A DNA stretch of 64,000 nt from Deinococcus planocerae. GTDB lineage: Bacteria > Deinococcota > Deinococci > Deinococcales > Deinococcaceae. The DNA lies in NCBI RefSeq assembly GCF_002869765.1, contig NZ_PNOR01000002.1, positions 1-64,000 of the forward strand, written 5' to 3'. Below the pieces are notes generated by a model, which saw nothing but the letters and a program-made list of their open reading frames with translations, was not told the DNA's origin and made no database searches. This document shows, piece after piece, positions 1 through 6,859 of the stretch; position 1 is the first letter of the stretch, and every line of letters starts with the position of its first letter. The position numbers and the translations under genes were made by a program.

Positions 1-126
1 GCTCTGGCACTGATGACGGTCATGCCAGACGTTCATTTGAACCGCCTGCTCCTGACGTTCAGCAGAAACTCGGAATTTCTCCGCCAGCACGGCTATTCAC
101 TGCGCTATGCGAGGTGCAACTCCTGA
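1..126 (+). CDS. C-terminal end of a gene cut by the window edge
   Basis: Reading frame 1 is open from the first base to a TGA at 124-126, giving 41 residues that end in RYARCNS. The residues are ordinary for a folded protein (mixed Leu, Arg, Asn, Phe), so I read this as the 3' end of a plus-strand gene. No domain can be recognised from so short a tail. It sits just left of the iteron array, where partition genes are often found, but nothing here shows that it is one. Confidence 0.4.
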   Translation, partial: ALALMTVMPDVHLNRLLLTFSRNSEFLRQHGYSLRYARCNS

Positions 127-735
127 GGAAAACACACCCCTGGGTGGAGGGTTCCTGCTCTATGGCTTCTGCCCGGTGGAATCTCCTAAACCGAGATGGC
201 CCTCTTGACTGTTGATTCTTCAAAAAGAAAAAAGAGTAGAAAACATATGATGATCATCATCAGGGCGCCCAGGCGGGGCACGGCCTGGCGCGCCTTTTTC
301 GGGCTGATCCTGCAAAGTGTCGGAGATAGGTCCTGCAAAGTGTCGGAGGCAGGTCCGGTCAATCCCGCAAAGTGTCGGTGGGACGTTCAGGATAGCTGCC
401 CCTGAGTCCTGCAAAGTGTCGGGGGCGACTCCTACAAAGTGTCGGAGGGAGAGGAAGGGTATTCCAGCCTTGTCCCGCAAAGTGTCGGGGGCGACTCCTA
501 CAAAGTGTCGGAGGGGCTGTGAGGGCATTTCAACGCGATCCCGCAAAGTGTCGGAGGTGACTCCTACAAAGTGTCGGAGGCTCCTACGGCCAGTCCCGCA
601 AAGTGTCGGAGAGAGCCCTCCTGCCTCTGTCCGCCGAGTCCCACAAAATGTCGGAGGCGAAGGTGTAGCAGCGAAAAGGGAGGGCCCCCGTCACCTGCTC
701 TGCCGGGGACCACAGTGAGTTGAACAGAGACAGGA
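127..735. other. Candidate replication origin region (iterons plus flanks)
   Basis: No gene-like reading frame is convincing here. The stretch holds an A-rich patch with run-of-A sequence at about 218-245, followed by eleven copies of an 11-bp repeat (313-654), and it abuts the 3' end of the repA-type initiator gene. Direct iterons next to an initiator gene and an A+T-richer melting segment are the usual elements of an iteron-controlled plasmid origin. Origin function is inferred from this layout. Confidence 0.65.
313..654 (+). repeat. Eleven phased iterons, core CAAAGTGTCGG
   Basis: The core CAAAGTGTCGG starts at 313, 336, 368, 412, 435, 478, 501, 544, 567 and 599, and a one-base variant (CAAAATGTCGG) starts at 644. 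All are in direct orientation. Most are preceded by TCCTG, TCCCG or TCCTA and followed by AG or GG. Start-to-start distances are 23, 32, 44, 23, 43, 23, 43, 23, 32 and 45 bp, i.e. close to two, three or four helical turns, so an initiator would bind one face of the DNA. These are probably the binding sites of the initiator encoded at 736-2106. Confidence 0.9.
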
Positions 736-2106
736 TCAGGGGGTGGGTTGCTCCCAACCTGAGATCTGGCCTTCGATCTGGGGCCGTTCGAGCGAACGCA
801 GTTGGAGAAGGTCCAAGGTGCTGACGCGCCCATCCAGGTACAGCTTCACCGCCCGGTCACGCAGGGGCCGCAGGGCTCCTGTCTCCTCGAATCTCTGCCC
901 AAGGGCCATGAGCGCAGACTCTGGTTTCCTCTCCACCGGAGCCAGGTCTTCCTCATCGGGTGTGGGCAGGGGTGGAGGAGCAGGTCGCTGCGCACTGGAC
1001 GTTTTCTCCGCGACTTGCACCGGGTACTTGTCCGGGTCGCGGAGCATATCCACCAGGAGGCCCTGACGGTTCTTGACCTTGCCCTTGTAGGCGGTCTTCA
1101 TCAAGGCCTCGAAACGCGTCAGAGTTTGATGCACGTGCGCTGCGCTGTACTGCACAGCCAATTCCAGGGCAGCCTTGCTGCTGAGATACTGTGACAGGAG
1201 TTGGGCCGCCTCCGGATCGGCCATCCGTACCTCTTCCTCAGCGAAGGTGTACGTGAAGGTTTTTTGCCGCCCCCGCCCCTCGGTCTCGACGGTAGCGAGG
1301 TAGCCGCTTTCCATCAACGCCTCGTGGGCGGGGATCAGGGCGCGCTCGATGAGGGAAGGCAGGTTGCGACCGTCCATCTGGTGCGACAGTCCCAGGTGCT
1401 CAGCCCAACTCAGGAGGGGAAGTTTGACTTCCCTGGGTGGCGTGCCGTTCTCGGCAAGGTTCGTGCGGAGCATGGAGAGCGCCCGGTAAACACTGCGACT
1501 CATCGGCTGCTTGAGCCGACCGAGCAGGGCGCTGTCGAGGGGTCGGACGTACCCGGAGCGAATGCTCTGCATCAGCTCCGGGTCGAGGCGAATGACGAGC
1601 AGCGTCTTCGCCTGCCAACGGCCGATGTCCTCGACCTTTTCGGTGTTGTCTGCCTGCCAGTGCTTGGCGACCAGGTTGAAATCCACTGTCCGCCAGTCGC
1701 GCTTGCCTTGGTCGTACCAACACTCGGTGATGGTGAAGGTGCTGCGCTTGAGCCGGTGGAGGGCGCGTTGCACCTCGCCGTAGCTCCTGGCGTTGTCGGG
1801 AAGACAGCTCAGCTTCAGCAGTTCGCTGGCGCTGATGCGGATCTCGCCGCCCGGTCTCGTGTTCTGGAGCACGGCGGCGCTGATCAGGCCCAGCAACACA
1901 TCGTTGTCGATCCCGTGCGGCACCACGTCATTGAGGTCGGCCGTGCACTCGACGGTCATCGTGCCCAGCGCGTCGAGCGCGAGTTCCTTGCGCCAGCCCT
2001 TGAGCGTGGTGCGGTTCTGCGCCAGGACCAGGTTGAGACGGGCGAGGTTCAGCTCGTCGTGCCTCTCCTTGAGCATCACGCGTGAGTTCCCCACCGAGAG
2101 CAACAT
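736..2106 (-). CDS. repA: Plasmid replication initiator, RepA type
   Basis: The 456-residue protein has the layout of the RepA-type replication initiators: an N-terminal winged-helix half containing the hallmark PHGIDNDVLLGLI (about residues 63-75) and a second winged-helix region (about 190-300). A Lys/Arg-rich stretch near 335-360 (KTAYKGKVKNRQGLLVDMLRDP) and a proline-rich linker lead to a helical C-terminus. It should bind the iterons immediately past its 3' end and open the origin. It is the last gene of a tightly packed minus-strand operon. The ATG is 16 nt after the stop of the primase gene, with GAGGAG just upstream. No truncation is seen. Confidence 0.85.
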   Translation of the reverse strand: MLLSVGNSRVMLKERHDELNLARLNLVLAQNRTTLKGWRKELALDALGTMTVECTADLNDVVPHGIDNDVLLGLISAAVLQNTRPGGEIRISASELLKLSCLPDNARSYGEVQRALHRLKRSTFTITECWYDQGKRDWRTVDFNLVAKHWQADNTEKVEDIGRWQAKTLLVIRLDPELMQSIRSGYVRPLDSALLGRLKQPMSRSVYRALSMLRTNLAENGTPPREVKLPLLSWAEHLGLSHQMDGRNLPSLIERALIPAHEALMESGYLATVETEGRGRQKTFTYTFAEEEVRMADPEAAQLLSQYLSSKAALELAVQYSAAHVHQTLTRFEALMKTAYKGKVKNRQGLLVDMLRDPDKYPVQVAEKTSSAQRPAPPPLPTPDEEDLAPVERKPESALMALGQRFEETGALRPLRDRAVKLYLDGRVSTLDLLQLRSLERPQIEGQISGWEQPTP

Positions 2107-2122
2107 GAGCTGAGTGTACTCC

Positions 2123-3244
2123 TCATCTCCTTCTCCTCAAGAACAGGATGAGGCGTCGCCTCCCCGGAAGACTCACGCCCTGCTGGAGTTGCACGGCGGC
2201 CTCCCGGGCCGGAGCGGGGTTCAACCCCAGACTTCGCAGGGCGCCTGCGGCGCGCTCCTCACTTTCGCGGGCATAGGTGGCCGCGATGAGCCGGGCGAGC
2301 TGGACGCGCTCTTCCAGGGTGAGCTGCGGCAGCACGCGCCGGGCCTCAGCGAGTGGGTCCGTGACCGTCCCGCTTCTGCGCGCCGGCTTCGGGCGCGCAG
2401 GCGCGCGGTAGGCGCTCTCCAGGCTGGCGAGCGCGTGACGGCGGGTGTAGGGGTCGTGTCGACCGCGTGCGCCCTGCTGCCCGACCCCGTCGGCGTAGTC
2501 CAGCATCACGGGCCGGGCGTCCTCCAGGGCGTGTCCCGCCTTTTTCAATTCACGGGCGAGCCAGTACCCGGCGTTGTTCCGTGCGCCGGAGGCCCGGCCC
2601 AGCGCCTCCCGCAACAGTGCCGGCGCGTCCTCCCCGGCCCCCAGCCTGCTCGGGTCGAGTTCCGGCAATTCCGGCGGGGGCGGGCAGGTGAGGCCCGTCC
2701 ACAGGGCCACCGCCTCGGGCAGACACGCGGGGTCGGGCAACTCCTCGCTGAGGAGCTGATACCTCCCGTTGGCCAGAACGCTCGGTGGGAGGACGATCAT
2801 CCCGCCGTCCCCCCGGACATCCAGGCCGGGGAACGGCGGGTTCTTGAAGCTGCCACTGGCGAGCGTCCGGACCCTCCAGCCAGGATGCGGGAAGTACAGG
2901 TGTGGGGACCCGCCCCCCGAGAGGGCGCTGGGGGTCAGGCCCCACTCCTTCAGGAGCGCCCAGCCCGCTGCTCCGTCCAGGTCGATCACCACCCGCCTGC
3001 TGATCGTTCCGGTGACGCCCGCCATGCCCGGGACGCGGCGCCGGGGGTGGAACCACTCGCGCAGCAGGTCCGGGCTCACCCGCTCCTGCTGGAACCCCCG
3101 CCAGGCAGGCACCCGCTTTCCCTCGTCGTTGATGGTGTAGTGCCCCGTCTCGACCATGACGGCGTGCGGCCCCTTGAAGCGGTGGACCGGGATCACGTTC
3201 CACCCCAGGTCCAGGGCGCGCCGCGCCGATTCAAGCAGGTTCAT
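2123..3244 (-). CDS. Bifunctional primase/polymerase (PrimPol) domain protein
   Basis: The 373-residue protein begins with a Prim-Pol (archaeo-eukaryotic primase-like) domain. The metal-binding pair is visible as VIDLDG (Asp88, Asp90), the SGGGSPH motif supplies His115, and GLDVRGDGG supplies Asp142, followed by the typical LPPS. The domain covers about residues 1-175. The C-terminal half is helical and Ala/Arg-rich, with no helicase motifs. It would lay primers or extend DNA at the plasmid origin. The start overlaps the previous stop by ATGA, and repA follows 16 nt later, so initiator and primase are co-translated. This is a plasmid-type replicative primase rather than a host DnaG. Confidence 0.85.
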   Translation of the reverse strand: MNLLESARRALDLGWNVIPVHRFKGPHAVMVETGHYTINDEGKRVPAWRGFQQERVSPDLLREWFHPRRRVPGMAGVTGTISRRVVIDLDGAAGWALLKEWGLTPSALSGGGSPHLYFPHPGWRVRTLASGSFKNPPFPGLDVRGDGGMIVLPPSVLANGRYQLLSEELPDPACLPEAVALWTGLTCPPPPELPELDPSRLGAGEDAPALLREALGRASGARNNAGYWLARELKKAGHALEDARPVMLDYADGVGQQGARGRHDPYTRRHALASLESAYRAPARPKPARRSGTVTDPLAEARRVLPQLTLEERVQLARLIAATYARESEERAAGALRSLGLNPAPAREAAVQLQQGVSLPGRRRLILFLRRRR

Positions 3245-3723
3245 GCGGATTGCCGCTCGTCCGACTGGTCCCCTGTGGTCTCGGTGCTCGCCCCTGTGGG
3301 TGTGGCCGGCAGGACTTGAGCAGGAGACGCTTTCCCTCGGGCTGGTTTCTCGCCGCTTTCCTTCCCAGGGTCCTTGCCCGTGTCATTGCCCTGGAGCTGC
3401 CGGGCCTTGGCGGCCAGCAGGGCGAACATTTCCGGCGTGCAACCGGCGTAGGTCTCGCGCGTCGCGACCTTGCCCTCGTCGTGCCGGAAGTCGAGCACCT
3501 GCGCGACCGTCTCCTTGTGCCACCGCCGGAACCGCTCATCATCGAGGATCGCGTAGGACAGGCAGTCCAGGCGGTGCCTCCCACAGCGCAGGGTCTGCTC
3601 CTTCCCGGGGATGGCGTCGAAGCGGCCTTGCGAGAACGCCTCCTGAAAACGCTGGAGGTACAGCTGAAGATAGCCGGGGTGGTCGAATTGAGCCGTCACT
3701 TCGGTCAGGTCAGTGATGTGCAT
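3241..3723 (-). CDS. Hypothetical protein of the replication operon
   Basis: This is a 160-residue protein with a compact N-terminal part (about 1-105, with Trp, Cys and many aromatic residues, including CGRHRLDCLSYAI) and a disordered Lys/Pro/Thr/Gln-rich tail. I do not recognise a family. It overlaps the upstream gene by 14 bp and the downstream primase gene by ATGA, so it belongs to the replication operon. GAGGACGG precedes the ATG at 3723. Its position between an MshEN-type protein and the primase suggests an accessory role in replication or its control, which is inference. Confidence 0.7.
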   Translation of the reverse strand: MHITDLTEVTAQFDHPGYLQLYLQRFQEAFSQGRFDAIPGKEQTLRCGRHRLDCLSYAILDDERFRRWHKETVAQVLDFRHDEGKVATRETYAGCTPEMFALLAAKARQLQGNDTGKDPGKESGEKPARGKASPAQVLPATPTGASTETTGDQSDERQSA

Positions 3724-4597
3724 GGGACCGTCCTCGTTTTTGAATGAGGCTGCGGATGACGGTGCGGGTGGTGATCTCGTAGGCCACCGGCCAGCCGCTC
3801 AGGCGCCGCAGGTGGAGACCGAGGAGGTCGTCGGGCGCGGTGGCCGTCAGGACCACCAGCGTGCCCTGCTCCCGGTCCAGCCGCAGGGGATAGAGGTCGT
3901 GCCGGCGGATGGCCTCCTCCGGCAGGAGGTGTTCCTCGAGCGTCACGGGCGCGTGCCGGTAGAGGGGGAGGTTCAGGTGGTCGGCCAGGGCGGCCGCGTA
4001 GTCGTCCTCGCTGATCAAGCCGTCACCCAGCAACCCCGCTTCCCGGCCCTGGTACGGCCGCATCTCTGCCTCGGGGATCAGTCCGGTGACCGCGAGGCGG
4101 TCGGCCAGACTCAGCGGCCCGGCCAGCGCCTCGGGATAGGTGAGGCGCAGACAGCGGCGGTAGAGGTCGGGGGGTAGGACCGAGCAGGCCAGGTCCCCGC
4201 CTCCAGTCAGTGAAATCGCGTGTGCACGTTCCTGGAGCCGAGAGTCGCTGAGGTCGAGGAAAGGGTTGGGAGACAGCAGGCGCAGGGTCTCTCCCTCGCG
4301 CCGCTGAGCCAGGGTGAGGGTGTCCAGCGCGAGAGGACGGGGAAGCATCGGTTCCACCCCGCCGCCTGGCCGGTGAATGGCTTCCTCGACCGTCTCGATG
4401 TCGTTCAGGCGGGTGTAGACCGGGCGGCCATGCAGCCGGGCCAGACGTCGCCAGAGGTCGTGGGTGTCGGCCGCGGTGCGTTCCAGGACGCGCAGCAGCG
4501 TGCCTCCCAGGGTCTGTTGGGCGCGGAGGGCCGTGTCGGCCTCCTCCTCGCTCAGCAGCCCTCCGGCGTGCAGCAGTTCGAGCGTGTCCTCGGTCAT
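3710..4597 (-). CDS. Orphan MshEN (GspE N-terminal) domain protein
   Basis: The 295-residue protein looks like two tandem MshEN/T2SSE-N modules with no ATPase domain. The second copy (about 165-285) is clear: LLGDGLISEDDYAAALADHL, then LPLYRH, LLPEEAIRRHDLYPL and a closing LVVLTATAPDD, the standard GspE N-terminal signature. A more diverged first copy (about 5-115) has GGLLSEEEADTAL and RLHGRPVY. In type II secretion or type IV pilus ATPases this domain contacts the secretion platform or binds c-di-GMP. The canonical RLG start of the c-di-GMP motif is not obvious here. The gene lies inside a plasmid replication operon, overlaps both neighbours, and has no secretion genes nearby. Confidence 0.7.
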   Translation of the reverse strand: MTEDTLELLHAGGLLSEEEADTALRAQQTLGGTLLRVLERTAADTHDLWRRLARLHGRPVYTRLNDIETVEEAIHRPGGGVEPMLPRPLALDTLTLAQRREGETLRLLSPNPFLDLSDSRLQERAHAISLTGGGDLACSVLPPDLYRRCLRLTYPEALAGPLSLADRLAVTGLIPEAEMRPYQGREAGLLGDGLISEDDYAAALADHLNLPLYRHAPVTLEEHLLPEEAIRRHDLYPLRLDREQGTLVVLTATAPDDLLGLHLRRLSGWPVAYEITTRTVIRSLIQKRGRSHAHH

Positions 4598-5379
4598 GCC
4601 AGGCCGCGCCCGGTGTACCAGCGCACGGCGCGGGCGAGGGTGTCGTCTAGGCGGGTCTGGGGCACGTTGAACCGCAGGTTCTTCTCCTCGATCAGCCGCC
4701 CGATCCGTCTCGCCAAAGGCTGAACATCCGGGTAGTCGCTCAGGTACCTCTCGGCGTCCTCCCAGAAGCGCGGTGTGGTTGGATGTTGGTGCCGCAGTTC
4801 GATCGTCTTGCTGGGGGCGACCAGGTCGAGGGCCCAGCAGGCCGCCTCCAGTTCGGTCTGGCAGAGCTGCTCACCCCGCACCCGCCCGTCGTAGAGGTGC
4901 AGTTCGCCTTCGCCGTACAGCAGTCCGGCCACATGGGTCTGCAGGCCGTCGGTGACGGCGTAGGTGTGCAGGTGGTAGTGGTTCAGCCCGTTCATGCGTG
5001 GAAGGGTCCCTCCCTCCGCCTGGGTGAGGATGTCCTGCCAGAAGCCGTCGAGCCGGGTGAGGGTGCCCACCCGCAGTTGCAGCGACTTTCTCTGGAGCAG
5101 CGCCTTGAGTTCTTTCGGCCACCCGCTCGGCGGACGGCGCATCTGTTCGCGCAGGGTGTGCAGGTTGGTGTGGACGTACACCAGGCTGTGAAACGGCACG
5201 CTGCCCAGGGCGGTGAGGAGTGCGCTGAGGCGCTGTTCCTCCTCACCCTGGCCCTGCACCGGCACGGTGAAGTAGTGCCCGGTCTTGCCTTCGTTGCGGA
5301 CGTGAATGACGGTGAGGTCCTGGCCCGAGAGCTGGAGGTACAGGCGCTGCTCGGGACGTTTGCTGGCTTCAGCAGGCAT
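4594..5379 (-). CDS. Hypothetical protein of the replication operon
   Basis: I place the start at the ATG at 5379 because GAGGAG lies 4 nt upstream of it; an ATG at 5418 has no such site and would overlap the previous gene far more. The 261-residue product has alternating beta-strand-like and helical stretches (LYLQLSGQDLTVIHV near the N-terminus, ELEAACWALDL near residue 180). The pattern is reminiscent of an RNase H-like fold, but no catalytic acidic set can be assigned. It overlaps the MshEN gene by ATGA, and is unlike any family I can name. Confidence 0.65.
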   Translation of the reverse strand: MPAEASKRPEQRLYLQLSGQDLTVIHVRNEGKTGHYFTVPVQGQGEEEQRLSALLTALGSVPFHSLVYVHTNLHTLREQMRRPPSGWPKELKALLQRKSLQLRVGTLTRLDGFWQDILTQAEGGTLPRMNGLNHYHLHTYAVTDGLQTHVAGLLYGEGELHLYDGRVRGEQLCQTELEAACWALDLVAPSKTIELRHQHPTTPRFWEDAERYLSDYPDVQPLARRIGRLIEEKNLRFNVPQTRLDDTLARAVRWYTGRGLA

Positions 5380-6491
5380 GGGGCTCCTCGTGACGTTGCT
5401 GGTGACGTTGGCGGGCATGTGCGCCGATGCGGCGGCGTTCCTTTGGGAAGATGGCTTCGCCCGTGCGAACCGCGATTAGGTTCCCCTGCTGGTTGCCTAC
5501 GCGGTCGCCATCGGCGTGAATCCACACCTGCCCGGGTGGGGCTGGCCCGAGCGAGGACGTGGTGAGGTGCTGGGGAGTGAGTCGGCCCCGTTCGTCGCGG
5601 ACGCTGCGTGTGATCTCCCAGTAGGTATTCACACGTCGGTCGCGGGACGTCAGCCGAGCCTCCTCGACCCACCCGACGAGGCTCGGCTCTCCGGTTCTGA
5701 GCCCCGTCGGGGGCCTCCTCGGCAACCGGGGGAGTGAGCTGTGGCCGGAGCGGCCGAGCCCGCAGGGAACGGGGGAGAGCGCGGGCGACGCGACGGCAGG
5801 GCTGGGGAGCACGCGGCCGGCCCGGCCGCCTCGGTGCCGCCTCGAAGGTGGCAATCAGGCACCCCTCGATGGCGCGGATCAGCCCGCCACCCACCAGGTG
5901 GGCGAGCAATTGCTCCGCCACCTCCCGGGCCACGCCGAGCGCGTTGCGAAACGCCACCCCCGAAAAGCGCCGTGGTCCGTCCGGGTGGAGCAGGGTGGAC
6001 GCTGCCTCGCTCGCCCGGTGGATCAGCGCCGGGTCCAGTGCCGGGCGCCACGCCGGTGGAGGCAGCCGGTACTGGGTGATCTCGTCTCGCCGCAGCCGCA
6101 CCGTCTGCCGCTCGACGTCAGGCAGATCCTGCAAGACGTCACTCAGCAGCATTGGATCCCCGCCGTAGCCCCCCGAAACTTCCGCGAGCGCGCGTCGCAA
6201 CTGGGCGAAATCGGCCCAGGTCCCTACACTTGACAGCACCTCGGTCACGCGTGCCTGCAGCCGGATTCGCCAGTCCCGCAAGCGTTGGGGGAGGTCCTCT
6301 CGCAGGAAGTACACCTTCACGTTGCCCCCGTGGGCATGCAGGGTGCCCTCCTCGGTCAACGTGACCAGCGCCTGACGGCAGGTCCGCAGTGACGGTGCAC
6401 CCGGCTGCCCGCTGCAACGCTGGTACATCTCCGCCGCGGTGATCCCGTTTCGGCTCAGTTCAAGGCACAGGGGGCGTAGGTCGGCTCGCAT
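5369..6491 (-). pseudogene. First gene of replication operon, interrupted by a +1 frameshift
   Basis: The frame from the ATG at 6491 encodes a helical, winged-helix-like protein (ISRNGITAAEMYQRC-type start, LVTLTEEGTLHAHGGNVKVYFL wing), but reading on it degenerates into Arg/Pro-rich shadow sequence below about 5700. The next frame carries a sensible C-terminus (VEEARLTSRDRRVNTYWEI through GDRVGNQQGNLIAVRTGEAIFP) that stops at 5369. Removing one G from the five-G run at 5709-5713 joins the two seamlessly (EEAPTGLRTGEPSLVGW) into a 373-residue protein. This is either a sequencing error in a homopolymer or a recent mutation. As first gene of the operon it may be the DNA-binding regulator. Confidence 0.55.
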
Positions 6492-6859
6492 CTCGCGCGC
6501 ATGGTGCCCGCTGGACCCAAAACCCTGCGGAGCTTTCTTTAAACCCTCTCTAGAACGCTGTTTTTACGGAAACGGGCTTAAGTTGTTCAGACAGGAGGCG
6601 GGACCGTACTGTGTTTGAGATTTCGTTCTCCGCCCTGCTGACCTGATCTTTTTACTGGACGACTGGTAGAAGAAGCCCCCCGTCATAAGCCGCCGAACAG
6701 AATGGCCGATAAATTAAGAGATGGTAAAAACGTGGAGCGCCTTCCTCTTTAACTTGTCTAGCACTTTTAAATTTGCTCGTTGGTAACTGAACTTGTCTGG
6801 GTCAATTCTGCCGCCCCGGAAGTCGCCGTTGGAGATTTGGGAAGAGGAGAAATGCGAGG
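6492..6859. promoter_or_regulatory. Divergent intergenic region, A+T-richer than its surroundings
   Basis: These 368 bp separate the minus-strand replication operon from the plus-strand STAND regulator, and no gene fits. Base composition drops visibly (TTTCTTTAAACC at 6535, GTTTTTACGG near 6560, TCTTTTTACTGG near 6648, AATTTGCTCG near 6770), so promoters for both directions are likely here. I could not identify a convincing -35/-10 pair or operator. GAGGAGA at 6844-6850 is the ribosome binding site of the gene at 6860. Confidence 0.5.

Noticed and set aside
196..718. Open frames on both strands across the iteron array
   Set aside because: Their repetitive peptides (KVSGATPTKCRR-type) are produced by the iterons themselves; no ribosome site or domain.
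1201..3319. Long plus-strand frames opposite repA and the primase gene
   Set aside because: Mirror frames of high-GC genes; composition is Arg/Pro/Gly/Val-biased and they conflict with domain-bearing minus-strand genes.
4992..5700. Continuation of the 6491 frame down to 4992
   Set aside because: Below the five-G run it is Arg/Pro/Ser-rich and overlaps a clear gene; the other frame carries the sensible C-terminus.
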